This document shows, piece by piece, positions 40,554 to 49,848 of a DNA stretch of 62,803 nucleotides (position 1 is the first letter of the stretch; each line of letters starts with the position of its first letter). The stretch comes from Acidobacteriota bacterium (lineage in GTDB: Bacteria; Acidobacteriota; Blastocatellia; Pyrinomonadales; Pyrinomonadaceae), in NCBI GenBank assembly GCA_029557535.1, contig JAKQII010000390.1, positions 1 through 62,803 on the forward strand, read 5' to 3'. The translations under genes were made by a program, and so were the position numbers. The notes beneath the pieces are model-generated. The model was not told where the DNA came from and searched no databases. It saw only the letters and a list, made by a program, of their open reading frames with translations.

Positions 40554-42443
40554 TTACCTCCCGGTCTCCGAGAGTTTTTCCCATTCCTTGTAAAGCGCTT
40601 GGATCTCGGTTTGGGTCTGTTCGTAACGCGCGTTCACGTCGGCGAGTTTCGCATGATCCGATGCCACGTGCGGAAGCGCCATCTCGAGCGTCAGCTTTGA
40701 CAGCAAGTCCTCTTTTTCAGGGATCAGGACCTCGATCTCTGCGATCCGCTTTTCGATGCGCTGCAACTGGTTCTTTGATAGGATCGACTCCGCTTTCGGC
40801 ACCGTCGCAGACTTGATCGTCTCAGGTCTCGGTTTTCCTGCCTGATCGGCTTTCCGCGCCTCTTTCCAATCGTGGAATTCGCTGTAATTTCCATGGTACG
40901 TCTCGATTGAGTCCCCCTCGAACGAAAGGACCTGGGTCGCGATCTTGTCGAGGAAAAACCGGTCGTGGCTGACGGTGATAATCGTTCCCTGATATTGCTC
41001 GAGCGCCGATTCGAGCGCCTCCCGCGATGGAATGTCGAGGTGGTTTGTCGGTTCGTCGAGAACCAGTACATTGACGTCCGAGAAGATTAGCTTCGCGAGC
41101 GCAAGCCTTCCCTTTTCGCCGCCCGAAAGATCGCCGACGCGCTTGAAGACGTCGTCTCCCGTGAAAAGAAATCGCGCGAGGAACGATCGCAGCTCGCCGT
41201 TTTCGGCGTTCGGCGCGACGCGGCGCAATTCCTGAATGACCTCGTTGCGCGCTTCGAGATCGTCAAGGTTTTGAGCGTAATAGCCGATGTTTGTCTTCAC
41301 GCCCCAAAGGAACTTCCCGGATAATTCGCGAATACTGCCTAGAATCGTTTTGAGAAATGTCGTTTTCCCGGTTCCGTTCCCGCCGATTATCCCCAGACAT
41401 TCGCCGCGCGTCAGCGTCAGCGTGATCCCGGATGCGAGTTCCCTGTCGCCGTACCCAATCGCCAGATCATCAAGCGACAGAACGTTCTGTCCGGCACGTT
41501 CGGCCTTTTTCAAATTGAAATTCCCGCTCGGTTTGTCGGAAGTGACGGCCTCGATGCGCTCCAACCGCTGAAGCATGTTTCGGCGGGATTTCGCTTGTTT
41601 CGTCTTCTGACCTTCGAGGTTTCGCCTTATGAACTCCTCGGTCTTGGCGATCATCGACCGCTGGTTTTCGTATTCGCGCCGCTGTTGTTCGCGGCGCAGT
41701 TCGCGTTCCTCAACGAAATCCGAGTAGTTGCCGGTGTAACTGAACGCGCGTCCCTGATCGATCTCGACTATCCGGGCGCAGGTCCGATCGAGAAAGTAAC
41801 GATCGTGACTGATCAGGACGAAGGTTCCGTCGTAATCGTGCAGGAAGTTCTCAAGCCATTCGACCGCACCCACATCGAGGTGGTTCGTCGGCTCGTCCAG
41901 CAGCAGGATGTCCGAATTCGCCAAGAGCAGCCGCGCCAGCCCGAGCCGGTTCTTCTGCCCGCCCGACAACGTGCGCGTTTGCATATCCCACGTCTCTTTT
42001 TCGAATCCAAGTCCCAAAAGGATCGCTTCGGCGCGGGCCGCATAGGTGAATCCGTCCTCGATCTCGAACTCATGCTGGAGTTCGGCGTATCGATCCAGGA
42101 CCTCCGCGGTGGCGTTTGACGCCATCTCGACTTCCAGCCGCCGCATTTCAGCCTCGATATCGTGGATCCGTTGAAAGGCGGACAGCGCGGAAGTGTGGAC
42201 CGTATCTGATTCGTTGAAATCAACGTGCTGTGCGAGAAGTCCGATTTTCAGACCGTTGATCGAGACGACGTCGCCGCTATCCGGCGTTTCCTCGCGCGTA
42301 ACAAGCCGAAAGACGGTCGTTTTGCCCGCGCCGTTCCGGCCGACAAGTCCGATCTTCTCGCCCTTATTCACCTGGAACGACACGCCGCGCAGGATCTCGT
42401 GGGCGCTGAAGCTTTTGCGGACATCGGAAAGACGAAACAGCAT
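40554..42443 (-). CDS. ABC-F family ATPase (ribosome-associated type)
   Basis: Two ABC cassettes lie in one soluble chain without transmembrane segments. The first has Walker A GLVGRNGAGKTT and signature LSGGQKNRLGLARLL; the second has GIIGGNGTGKTT and LSGGEKGRLALAKLI, and both have LLDEPTNHLD/VLDEPTNHLD Walker B blocks. The P-site tRNA interaction linker (about residues 245-300) is highly charged (REQQRREYENQRSMIAKTEE). A C-terminal coiled coil (about 545-629) follows, as in Uup/YdiF/YfmR. Such proteins act on the ribosome to resolve stalling. Nothing in the sequence indicates drug resistance. Confidence 0.92.
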   Translation of the reverse strand: MLFRLSDVRKSFSAHEILRGVSFQVNKGEKIGLVGRNGAGKTTVFRLVTREETPDSGDVVSINGLKIGLLAQHVDFNESDTVHTSALSAFQRIHDIEAEMRRLEVEMASNATAEVLDRYAELQHEFEIEDGFTYAARAEAILLGLGFEKETWDMQTRTLSGGQKNRLGLARLLLANSDILLLDEPTNHLDVGAVEWLENFLHDYDGTFVLISHDRYFLDRTCARIVEIDQGRAFSYTGNYSDFVEERELRREQQRREYENQRSMIAKTEEFIRRNLEGQKTKQAKSRRNMLQRLERIEAVTSDKPSGNFNLKKAERAGQNVLSLDDLAIGYGDRELASGITLTLTRGECLGIIGGNGTGKTTFLKTILGSIRELSGKFLWGVKTNIGYYAQNLDDLEARNEVIQELRRVAPNAENGELRSFLARFLFTGDDVFKRVGDLSGGEKGRLALAKLIFSDVNVLVLDEPTNHLDIPSREALESALEQYQGTIITVSHDRFFLDKIATQVLSFEGDSIETYHGNYSEFHDWKEARKADQAGKPRPETIKSATVPKAESILSKNQLQRIEKRIAEIEVLIPEKEDLLSKLTLEMALPHVASDHAKLADVNARYEQTQTEIQALYKEWEKLSETGR

Positions 42444-42571
42444 CTCAAAAAGGCTGCGCCGCCCGAATCGGGTTGCGCGGTTTCTGACAAAAGCAGAACC
42501 GAGATAGGAGATCGAATCTCGTATCCCGGTTCATATCCAATCGGCCGGCCGATCTTGCTTCGGCGCCGAAC

Positions 42572-43795
42572 CTATTTTTTCGCGTTCGAATTCGCCGTAT
42601 TCGCCGCAGGCTTTTCAGCAGGCTTTGAATTGGCCGCATTTGAATTCGAAGTCGAATTCGTATTCGCCGCTGCGGTATTCGAATTGGCGTTGGCGTTCGA
42701 GTTCGCCGCCGGCGTATCTGCCGACGCCGGACGGGCACCGCTCAGATCGTTAGGATTCGCGACTACTTTTTGCGCGAGATTGTTGACGATCTTCGCCTCG
42801 TTCATCGCGATCGCGGCGTAGGCTTGAACGAGAAGCTGTTTGCGCGCATCGGTCAGCGACTTAATGACCTGTTCACGGACTCCCGGACTGTCAAGGGTGA
42901 GCGCCTCGTCGCGGTCGCTCTTTTCCTGCACTTTCAAAATAAAGAACTTATTCTGTGCCTGAGCAATTGTAAGCGCCCCGTTTTGCATCTGCATGATGTT
43001 CGCCGCGGTCTGCGGCGAGAACATACGCTTCAATTCTTCCTCGGCGATGTACCCGAGATCTCCGCCTTGAAAGCGGCTCTGGTCCTCGCTCTTCTCGCTC
43101 GCGATCTGGGAGAATTTCTCAGGATCCTGCTTGAGCTGGGCGATGATCTCGTTTCCGACCCTCGCGGCGTCGGCGTCGTTCTTGGTCAGGTCGCCTTCGC
43201 CGGCATCGGTCGGATCGATAATGATCGCCGCGAGCTTCGCGCCTTTCTTCTTGACAAACGCCGCCTTGTTGCCATTGTAAAACGCGTCAACCTCACTGTC
43301 TTTCGGCGGCGTAACCTGCCCGGTGATCTTGTCCTCGAGTTTCTTGACGGAAAGCTGTTTCTTCACTGTTTCCAAGAGCGAAGCCTCGGTTTCGTTGGCA
43401 GATTCAAGATCCTTTCGAAACTGTTCTTCCGATTTCCCGCTCGCCGTCTTCATGCGGTTGAATTCCGCCCTGACCTCGTCGTCGGTCGGAACGGTCGCTT
43501 CCTTTTCGGCTTTCTGAAACATCACCTCGCTCTGGATCAATCCCTCAAGGATCTGAAGTCGGGCCTGAGCAAGTTCGAGCGGGGAAAGTTTCGACTCTTG
43601 CCCTTGGGCCTGTTGCTTGAGAAGGCGCTCGACCTGTTCGAGTTTGATGACTTTTCCGTTGACCGTCGCGGCGGCCTCATTCGGATCAACACTGTTCGTT
43701 CCGGTGGTGTTGCCTGTGTTGCCGGGACCACACGCGGTCAACGCGAGCGCTGCAAGAACGAGCGCGCTCAAGAACATAAAGTTTGCTTTTCGCAC
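42572..43795 (-). CDS. PpiC/SurA-type peptidyl-prolyl isomerase lipoprotein
   Basis: The protein is an envelope chaperone-isomerase: N-terminal SurA-like helices (about 40-150: VNGKVIKLEQVERLLKQQAQ), a parvulin domain (about 190-290: SEDQSRFQGGDLGYIAEEEL) and a final helix. A lipobox LTAC places Cys22 at the mature N-terminus. The last 40 residues are an Asn/Ala/Ser-rich low-complexity tail. I favour GTG 43795 (407 aa) because AAGGAG lies 11 nt upstream; ATG 43834 is an alternative. The frame to 44026 runs antisense into rpmB and is not coding. It is divergent from rpmB. Confidence 0.85.
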   Translation of the reverse strand: MRKANFMFLSALVLAALALTACGPGNTGNTTGTNSVDPNEAAATVNGKVIKLEQVERLLKQQAQGQESKLSPLELAQARLQILEGLIQSEVMFQKAEKEATVPTDDEVRAEFNRMKTASGKSEEQFRKDLESANETEASLLETVKKQLSVKKLEDKITGQVTPPKDSEVDAFYNGNKAAFVKKKGAKLAAIIIDPTDAGEGDLTKNDADAARVGNEIIAQLKQDPEKFSQIASEKSEDQSRFQGGDLGYIAEEELKRMFSPQTAANIMQMQNGALTIAQAQNKFFILKVQEKSDRDEALTLDSPGVREQVIKSLTDARKQLLVQAYAAIAMNEAKIVNNLAQKVVANPNDLSGARPASADTPAANSNANANSNTAAANTNSTSNSNAANSKPAEKPAANTANSNAKK

Positions 43796-43837
43796 TTTGG
43801 CTTTTACTCCTTCGAAGTTAACTAATTCGATCATTGC

Positions 43838-43867
43838 TTGACGAAACGTAAATACGTTTGTTATAAA
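43838..43867 (+). promoter_or_regulatory. promoter for rpmB
   Basis: TTGACG (43838-43843) and TATAAA (43862-43867) are 18 nt apart, 70 nt before the rpmB start codon. The -10 overlaps the minus-strand promoter candidate. Confidence 0.65.
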
Positions 43868-43887
43868 TCTTGTTTTTGAGTTTTCAA
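43860..43887 (-). promoter_or_regulatory. promoter for the PpiC-type gene
   Basis: On the minus strand TTGAAA (43887-43882) and TATAAC (43865-43860) are 16 nt apart. The start point would fall near 43853, upstream of both candidate start codons for the isomerase. Confidence 0.45.
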
Positions 43888-43937
43888 TAAACTCGCTTAT
43901 TGATACCTCGGTATAATTCTTTTGGAGGCTTAACACT

Positions 43938-44132
43938 ATGGCAAAACGATGCGACATCTGCGGCAAGGGCCCGCAATTCGGAAACAACGTTTCGCATGCT
44001 AACAACAAAACTCGTCGTCGCTTCAACCCGAACCTGCAGTCGATCCGCGTTCAGTTGCCGACCGGCGGCAATGGCCGGAAGAAGGTCTGCACTCGCTGCA
44101 TCAAGTCCGGCAAAATTGTCAAAGCTGCGTAA
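43938..44132 (+). CDS. rpmB: 50S ribosomal protein L28, zinc-ribbon form
   Basis: The 64-aa protein starts [20 protein letters not shown] and has two C-x2-C pairs (CDIC and CTRC), the zinc-binding form of L28. [16 protein letters not shown] is the conserved rRNA-contacting region. GGAGG lies 10 nt before the ATG. It is monocistronic, with its own promoter and terminator. Confidence 0.97.
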   Translation: MAKRCDICGKGPQFGNNVSHANNKTRRRFNPNLQSIRVQLPTGGNGRKKVCTRCIKSGKIVKAA

Positions 44133-44162
44133 CTCTTTGAGATTCAAGCGTTTTATTTGGTT

Positions 44163-44193
44163 GCCAGAGGCTCTTCCGAGCGTCTGGCTTTTT
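44163..44193 (+). terminator. intrinsic terminator after rpmB
   Basis: GCCAGAGGCTC pairs with GAGCGTCTGGC with a single mismatch around a TTCC loop and is followed by five T. It lies 30 nt past rpmB and ends 20 nt before the convergent RidA-family stop. Confidence 0.85.
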
Positions 44194-44212
44194 CTTGCTC
44201 GCCTCTCGCGGC

Positions 44213-44590
44213 TCACGCCACCGCGACGCATTCGATCTCAACCCGCGCGTCACGCGGCAACCGGGCAGCCTGAACAGTGGCGCGCGCCGGTTTGTTCTCA
44301 CTGAAATACTTTCCGTAGACTTCGTTCATCGCGGCAAAATCATTCATGTCTGCGAGGAACACCGTCGTTTTGACAACGCCGTCCAAGCCCGACCCGGCCG
44401 CCTCGAGCACCGCCGAAAGATTCTTAAGAACCTGATCCGTCTGCTCGGCAACATCATTGGAAACGAATTCGCCGGTCGCCGGATCGATCGGAATCTGGCC
44501 GGAGCAAAAAACGAAACCGCCGGTGACCACCGCCTGTGAATACGGACCGATCGCGCCCGGAGCTTTATCTGTCGAAACAATCTCTTTCAC
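44213..44590 (-). CDS. ridA: RidA family reactive intermediate/imine deaminase
   Basis: RidA hydrolyses reactive enamine/imine intermediates made by PLP enzymes. The family blocks APGAIGPYSQAVVTGGFVFCSGQIP, EQTDQVLKNLSAVLEAAGS, VVKTTVFLADMNDFAAMNEVYG and the C-terminal ARVEIECVAVA are present, including the catalytic-site Arg in RATVQAARLPRDARVE. Length 125 aa is standard. It is minus strand, convergent with rpmB. Confidence 0.95.
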   Translation of the reverse strand: MKEIVSTDKAPGAIGPYSQAVVTGGFVFCSGQIPIDPATGEFVSNDVAEQTDQVLKNLSAVLEAAGSGLDGVVKTTVFLADMNDFAAMNEVYGKYFSENKPARATVQAARLPRDARVEIECVAVA

Positions 44591-44682
44591 TGCATTTACC
44601 TTCGCTCAGTCGTCTGAAACAAAAGGGAAATGATAGCAGATTGGGGCCAAAAATCAAAACAACGAGTCAGTAGTCGGTGGCC

Positions 44683-44756
44683 GGTGTCTGGAGCTCCGCG
44701 TTTACGCGGCTGAAGTGTGAGCAGTTGCGGTGTTTGGAGTGCCGCGGTTACGCGGC
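44683..44756. repeat. pair of 28-bp direct repeats
   Basis: Positions 44683-44710 and 44729-44756 match at 24 of 28 bases (GGTGT-TGGAG--CCGCG-TTACGCGGC). Each contains a CCGCG(T/G)TTACGCGG inverted core. They lie upstream of the RidA gene and past the stop of the Rel gene. Confidence 0.65.
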
Positions 44757-44791
44757 CGGACCGTAAGAACTTAGCAGTAATCGAAGAAATT

Positions 44792-46999
44792 TCAGAAATT
44801 CACACGTTCGACGTTAATCACGCCCGGAACCTGCTCGATCGAGCTGACGACCTTGTCCAAATGCTTCTTGTCGAAAACCTCGACAGTCACTTCGATCAGA
44901 CCAATGTCGTCCTTGGAAACATTCGCTCGCGCATCGCGGATGCCGGTTTTGATCTCGGCGATGGCATTCGTTATTCCGGCCAACATTCCGGTTCGGTTCT
45001 CGGTCGTCGCGAGCAGCCGTACGGACTGGATCTCTTCCTTCTCGCTCTTCGCCCACTCAACGTCCACGATCCGGTCACGATTAACCATCAACGACTTGAC
45101 GTTCTTGCAGTTGCGGTTGTGGACGACGATTCCCTTTCCGAGAGAAATGTAGCCGATGATCGGTTCTCCGCGGAGCGGGTTGCAACAGCGAGCGCGGGTC
45201 GTCAGCAGATTGTCGACGCCCTTGACGATGATCGCGTCCTCGCCGAGACCGATCAGTTTTTTGACGGCCTTGAATCCCGTCTGAAGCGTCCCTTCTTTCT
45301 TCTTTTCCGGATCAAGTTCGGCAAATCTCTCGGCGCCCAGGTGTTTCGCCAGGACGTTTCTCGGAAGCGTCTTTCCGTAACCGATCGACGCCAGAAGGTC
45401 CTCGCCCCGGCTCAAGCCGTACTCGTTTGCGATCCGCTTGAGTTCGTCGTCGTTTCCGAGCAATTTCTTGGGCGACAGCCGGAAACGATCGGCCTCCTTC
45501 TCGAGCAACTTGCGGCCGAGCTCGATCGATTCGCGACGTTGTTGTTCGGAGATCCAGTGCCGTATCCGGCTTCGGGCCTTCGACGTCACGACATGGTTGA
45601 GCCAATCCCGGGACGGTTTCGAATTCGAAGTCGTCAGGATCTCGATGACGTCGCCGTTCTGAATCTCATAACGAAGCGGGACTATCCGCCCGTTGACCTT
45701 CGCGCCCGTGCATTTGTCGCCGACCTCGGAGTGGATCGCGTACGCAAAATCGATCGGAGTCGAGCCTCGCGGAAGCTGAAGAACCTTTCCCATAGGGGTG
45801 AACGCATAAACGTCCTTCGGATAAAGATCGAGCTTCAGCGACTCGATGAAGTCCTCGGAGTCCTCGTTATCCTCCGTCGTCTCGACCAGCGGCAGAAGGA
45901 GTTTTTCGACGGTCCGGCGCAACTCGTCAAGGTTTTCGTCTTCCTCCTGTCGTCCGAGCTTGCTCTCCTTGTACTTCCAATGCGCCGCCACGCCTTCCTC
46001 GGCAATGTGGTGCATATCTTCCGTACGGATCTGAACCTCGAACGCCTGACCGCCGTCGCCGATAACTGAGGTATGAAGTGACCGGTACATGTTGTCACGG
46101 GGAATCGCGATCCAGTCCTTGAACCGCTCCGGGACCGGCGTCCAGATATCGTGAATGACGCTCAACGCGAGGTAACAGCACTTCTTGTCGTTCGGAGTGA
46201 TCACTCGAACGGCGATAAGGTCGTAGATCTGCTCGATGGTAAGCTTCCGGCTGCGCAGTTTCTTCCAAAGCGAATAGAGACGTTTCACACGGCTCTGAAT
46301 CTCAACGAACGGGACGTCGTTCTCGATCAGTTTCGCCCGTATCGTTTCCTTTATCTTCGAAAGGGCCGCTTCAAGTTCGGCCCGGCGGGCTTCGACCTCG
46401 TTCGCCAGCTTCTTGTATTCGTGCGGATAGAGGTTCTGGAAAGAAAGGTCTTCAAGTTCGCTCCGAACCTTTCCCATTCCGAGCCGGTGCGCGATCGGTG
46501 CGTATATATCCAGGGTTTCCTGCGAGATCCGCGCACGCTTTTCGGGCTTAAGGAACTGCATCGTGCGCATGTTGTGAAGCCGATCGGCTAGCTTGATCAG
46601 CACAACACGGACGTCGGTGATCATGGCGAGCACCATTTTGCGGACGTTTTCCGCCTGTTGCTTTTCTTTTGAGAGATTTGAGATCGTTGCGATCTTGGTC
46701 AGGCCGTCGACGAGCCGTGTGATCTCGTCCCCGAAGTACTTTCGGATCGTCTCGAGATCTACGAGTGTGTCCTCGACGACATCGTGAAGCAAACCCGTCG
46801 AGACGCTGATCTCGTCGAGTTTCATTTCCGCAAGAATATCCGCAACCTCCAGCGGATGGATAAGATACGGCTCACCTGAGGCCCGCTTCTGACCGCGGTG
46901 ATGCATCGCCGAAAAGAAGTACGACCGCCGGATCAGATCCGTGTCCGCGCTCGGGCGGTTCGCCTCAACTTTTTCGATGATGTCCTCGATCCGAATCAT
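44792..46999 (-). CDS. bifunctional (p)ppGpp synthetase/hydrolase (Rel/SpoT family)
   Basis: This stringent-response enzyme makes and degrades (p)ppGpp. The HD hydrolase domain is intact (HRGQKRASGEPYLIHPLEVA and HDVVEDT with His72-Asp73; KLADRLHNMRT), and the synthetase domain shows RVKRLYSLWKKLRSR and a Tyr-rich YRSLHTSVIG block. TGS (about 390-450: AFTPMGKVLQLPRGSTPIDF), helical/ZFD (CCNPLRGEPIIGY) and C-terminal ACT (about 655-735) domains follow. At 735 aa it is the long bifunctional form. It follows a TPR gene by 103 nt with a hairpin between them, so it may have its own promoter. Confidence 0.97.
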   Translation of the reverse strand: MIRIEDIIEKVEANRPSADTDLIRRSYFFSAMHHRGQKRASGEPYLIHPLEVADILAEMKLDEISVSTGLLHDVVEDTLVDLETIRKYFGDEITRLVDGLTKIATISNLSKEKQQAENVRKMVLAMITDVRVVLIKLADRLHNMRTMQFLKPEKRARISQETLDIYAPIAHRLGMGKVRSELEDLSFQNLYPHEYKKLANEVEARRAELEAALSKIKETIRAKLIENDVPFVEIQSRVKRLYSLWKKLRSRKLTIEQIYDLIAVRVITPNDKKCCYLALSVIHDIWTPVPERFKDWIAIPRDNMYRSLHTSVIGDGGQAFEVQIRTEDMHHIAEEGVAAHWKYKESKLGRQEEDENLDELRRTVEKLLLPLVETTEDNEDSEDFIESLKLDLYPKDVYAFTPMGKVLQLPRGSTPIDFAYAIHSEVGDKCTGAKVNGRIVPLRYEIQNGDVIEILTTSNSKPSRDWLNHVVTSKARSRIRHWISEQQRRESIELGRKLLEKEADRFRLSPKKLLGNDDELKRIANEYGLSRGEDLLASIGYGKTLPRNVLAKHLGAERFAELDPEKKKEGTLQTGFKAVKKLIGLGEDAIIVKGVDNLLTTRARCCNPLRGEPIIGYISLGKGIVVHNRNCKNVKSLMVNRDRIVDVEWAKSEKEEIQSVRLLATTENRTGMLAGITNAIAEIKTGIRDARANVSKDDIGLIEVTVEVFDKKHLDKVVSSIEQVPGVINVERVNF

Positions 47000-47037
47000 G
47001 GATGACCTGGTGAATTCCGAACCTCTGCCGACAACAA

Positions 47038-47077
47038 GAGGGCGAACCCAATCAAATCTTAATCGAGTTTCGCCCTC
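47038..47077 (-). terminator. hairpin between TPR gene and rel
   Basis: GAGGGCGAA (47038-47046) is perfectly complementary to TTCGCCCTC (47069-47077). The T tract after it on the minus strand is poor, so it may be a weak terminator or an RNA-processing hairpin. Confidence 0.4.
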
Positions 47078-47102
47078 AAATTAAAGAACAAAGAAAATCC
47101 AA

Positions 47103-47984
47103 CTACTTCTTCGTGTTGGCGGCTTCTTCTTCCTGCCTCTTCTTCTCAGCTTCGGCCTCTTCCTTTTCCCGCTTCGCTGCCGCAAGCTTGGTGAATTTCT
47201 CCTTCGCCTCGTCTGCTTCCTTCTTGAATCGATCCTTATCGGCGGTATTGCCGTCCATTTCGGCGATGCGCATCTTTTGGATCAACAGGTTAGCCTTGTA
47301 GGACCAAACGGAGTCGGTCTCGACCCCGGCCTGCTTTTCGAATTCGATGGCCTTGTCGATGAACTCCATACCCTTCGCAGCACATTGGGTCAGCTTTTCG
47401 TATTCCTCCGGACTCTCAGGCTTGTGAAACTCGAAAACGTCCTTGCCGTCCTTCTTGACAGTCTTCTTGGCCGGCTCGACATCCGAAATATCATTTGCGC
47501 AGGAATACTGTTTCGCGGCAAGCGAGGTATACGCCTCCGCTCGGTAATCCGCCTTCACATTCTGATTCTCGGCACGGTCAGTGATCCACTTCAACGCCTC
47601 GTCCTTCCGGTTCAATGAATCGAGAAGGTTCGCGATCGCCTTGAACGCCGATTGTTCGTTGATATCGCTGGCGAGCGTCTTCTTGTACTGTTCGATCGCT
47701 TCTTCCCCCTTCTGGGTCAGTTTGCGATCGGCGATGTACTCCGAATGAAGCGTCCGGGCAAGGAAGAGCTGCGCCGTCCGGCCTTCGAGTGTTTTTCCGT
47801 CAGGATCGATCGAAACCGCCTTGCGGAATCGTTCCTCGGCCAGCGCGAACTTGCGTTCCTTGTAGGCCGTAGCACCGTCGACGAGATTCTTGCGCGCCAC
47901 AATCCTGTTGTAGTACGAGCAATTGGCCCCAACCAAAACGGTGAAAGCAATAATTACAAGTATCCCTAAACGAGACAATCTCAT
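47103..47984 (-). CDS. TPR-repeat envelope protein, TonB-operon associated
   Basis: A signal sequence ends in VGANC, a weak lipobox (Asn at -1), so the protein may be a lipoprotein. Residues about 35-230 form TPR-like helices (TAYKERKFALAEERFRKAVS, IEQYKKTLASDINEQSAFKA). The last 60 residues are a Lys/Glu/Ala coiled coil. GGAG lies 7 nt before ATG 47984. It is the final gene after tonB-exbB-exbD-exbD, so it may be a periplasmic partner of the transport complex, like YbgF/CpoB in the Tol operon. That role is inference. Confidence 0.75.
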   Translation of the reverse strand: MRLSRLGILVIIAFTVLVGANCSYYNRIVARKNLVDGATAYKERKFALAEERFRKAVSIDPDGKTLEGRTAQLFLARTLHSEYIADRKLTQKGEEAIEQYKKTLASDINEQSAFKAIANLLDSLNRKDEALKWITDRAENQNVKADYRAEAYTSLAAKQYSCANDISDVEPAKKTVKKDGKDVFEFHKPESPEEYEKLTQCAAKGMEFIDKAIEFEKQAGVETDSVWSYKANLLIQKMRIAEMDGNTADKDRFKKEADEAKEKFTKLAAAKREKEEAEAEKKRQEEEAANTKK

Positions 47985-48048
47985 TTTATGACTCCATTAA
48001 CTCCCGGGGCGAGGGCCGCGCGCAGGTGCGCGAACTTCGCCTCGAGCC

Positions 48049-48525
48049 CTAATTCTCCAGGTCGTCGATCTGAAGACCGATCGGGTCCGCGCCCGCAAGC
48101 TTCGCGCCGTCGATTGCTTTGACAACCTCTCCGTATCGGGCCGATTTCGGCGCCTTCACAAAGACCGTCTTCTCAACCTCGTTGCTGCCCTCGCGGAGAA
48201 TACCGTTCGATTCACGGAACTTGAACAGTTCAGTGAGCTTTGCGGTCATTGGTGCCGTATCCGCCGTGTCGCCGACATCATCGGTATTCAAGCGAAGCTT
48301 GCCATCCTTGCTGACGAATAGAATCAAAGTGTTCGGATTCTGTTTCAGCTGGATATTTTTGTCCATTTCCTTAGGTTCCGCCGGCACCTTGGCCTCGAAC
48401 CGACTCGGTTTGGACGGCGTGATGACCATGAAAATGATCAAGAGTACGAGCAAAACGTCGATCAACGGAGTAACGTTAATGTTTGGAGTTGCTTCACCCT
48501 TGCTGCCGCCTGTTGACATTCCCAT
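48049..48525 (-). CDS. exbD: ExbD/TolR-family biopolymer transport protein (2)
   Basis: The single N-terminal transmembrane helix starts with the family signature INVTPLIDVLLVLLIIFMVI, including the functional Asp. The periplasmic part (about 120 aa) carries KDGKLRLNTDDVGD and a C-terminal ARYGEVVKAIDGAKLAG. It works with ExbB as the proton-driven stator. It follows the first exbD by 35 nt; tandem exbD genes are common in Gram-negative TonB operons and may give heteromeric complexes. Confidence 0.93.
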   Translation of the reverse strand: MGMSTGGSKGEATPNINVTPLIDVLLVLLIIFMVITPSKPSRFEAKVPAEPKEMDKNIQLKQNPNTLILFVSKDGKLRLNTDDVGDTADTAPMTAKLTELFKFRESNGILREGSNEVEKTVFVKAPKSARYGEVVKAIDGAKLAGADPIGLQIDDLEN

Positions 48526-48560
48526 AACTTTCTACACCCCCAGTGCTGATTACTCCCAAA

Positions 48561-49004
48561 CTATTGACCCGACGCGGCTTTCTTCTTCTTGTCCGCGACG
48601 AGCCCGATCTTGTCGATATCCTGCTTGCGGATTTGGTCGACGGCTTTTACTACGGTGCCGTATTCGACCTCAACGCTGCTCTTGATATAAACAATCCGTT
48701 TATCGGGAGTCTTGTCCTTCATCAGGGTTTTGATCTTCTCGCCGAGTTCCTCGAGCGGGTATAGACTCTTTCCGATGTAGAAGTTATTGTTGTCCGGAAT
48801 CGCCACGATCACCGACGTATCCTTTGCAATGTCAGGATCTTCGGTCGGGGCGTTCATTTCACGCGGAAGGTTAACGGAAACACCCTGTTGAAGGAGCGGC
48901 GTGACGATCATGAAGATGATCAAAAGCACGAGCATCACGTCGACCATCGGGGTTACGTTAATTTCCGAGTTATATTCATCGGAACCGCCGACTGTCATTG
49001 ACAT
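48561..49004 (-). CDS. exbD: ExbD/TolR-family biopolymer transport protein (1)
   Basis: It has the family helix EINVTPMVDVMLVLLIIFMI with the critical Asp and a short periplasmic domain ending EVEYGTVVKAVDQIRKQDID. It differs from the second ExbD mainly in the loop. GGGAG precedes ATG 49004 by 10 nt. It lies 29 nt after exbB. Confidence 0.94.
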   Translation of the reverse strand: MSMTVGGSDEYNSEINVTPMVDVMLVLLIIFMIVTPLLQQGVSVNLPREMNAPTEDPDIAKDTSVIVAIPDNNNFYIGKSLYPLEELGEKIKTLMKDKTPDKRIVYIKSSVEVEYGTVVKAVDQIRKQDIDKIGLVADKKKKAASGQ

Positions 49005-49033
49005 AACTAAAATTCTCCCTTAATCGCCAAGGA

Positions 49034-49759
49034 CTAGTTCAACTGCTTCGCGCGCTGCTTGATGAAGTAATCAACCAATTCAGATGCCGAGTTCTCCATT
49101 TCAACACCAAAGCTCGTGACCTTGCTGGTGAAGTAATTGAAGAGCCACACCGCCGGAACGGCAACGAGGATACCGAAGGCCGTGGCGACGAGCGCTTCAG
49201 CGATAGCACCGCCGACCGCGCCGATACCGGCCGTTTCGTTGGTTTTCAACGCCTGGAACGCGCCGATGATGCCGACGACGGTACCGAACAGTCCGACGAA
49301 CGGAGCAGTCGAACCGACGGTCGCAAGACCTGCGAGACCGCGCTTGAGCTCGGCCGTCTTGACGGCGATCGCACGCTCGAGCGCACGCTTCGAAGCTTCC
49401 ATTTCATCAGCAGAGATGTTCGCGTTGCCCTGGTGAGCCTGAAACTCTTTGAGACCCGACGAAACGACCATCGCAAGGTGCGAATCCTTGTGCTTGTCGC
49501 TGATGTTGATCGCTTCATCGATGTTGCTGTTCTTCAAGGCCTGCGCAACCTTCGGCGCGTATTGACGCGACTGCTGCTTCGCTTTGTTGTACGTCAGCCA
49601 TCGCTCGATACCGACCGCGATCATGTAGACGGCCTGGATGAGGAGCGTGATGATAACGCCCCATCCGGGAATCGTCAACGATTTGGCGATGTCATAAATA
49701 CCGAACGAAACGCCACCTTCACTGAACATCAAGCCGAAATGGCTCACTAAAAAAGTCAT
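49034..49759 (-). CDS. exbB: ExbB/TolQ/MotA-family proton channel protein
   Basis: Three transmembrane helices are expected near residues 25-50, 145-175 and 195-220. The signature LATVGSTAPFVGLFGTVVGI and VATAFGILVAVPAVWLFNYF blocks contain the conserved Thr/Gly residues of the channel. The N-terminus is short. GGAGG sits 8 nt before ATG 49759. The gene is second in the tonB operon. Confidence 0.95.
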   Translation of the reverse strand: MTFLVSHFGLMFSEGGVSFGIYDIAKSLTIPGWGVIITLLIQAVYMIAVGIERWLTYNKAKQQSRQYAPKVAQALKNSNIDEAINISDKHKDSHLAMVVSSGLKEFQAHQGNANISADEMEASKRALERAIAVKTAELKRGLAGLATVGSTAPFVGLFGTVVGIIGAFQALKTNETAGIGAVGGAIAEALVATAFGILVAVPAVWLFNYFTSKVTSFGVEMENSASELVDYFIKQRAKQLN

Positions 49760-49848
49760 GATTTTTCCTCCAAAGAAGTCAAAGAATTTCTATTATTGCA
49801 ATCAGGGTTGCACGCCTCGAAAGTCGCGCAACCCGTCGGTTTAACCAT

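Noticed and set aside
40554-42443. antibiotic-resistance ABC-F protein
   Set aside because: Sequence features fit the housekeeping Uup/YdiF-like group with a C-terminal coiled coil; nothing specific to resistance is visible.
42770-43825. 351-aa plus-strand frame
   Set aside because: Antisense of the PpiC-type lipoprotein gene.
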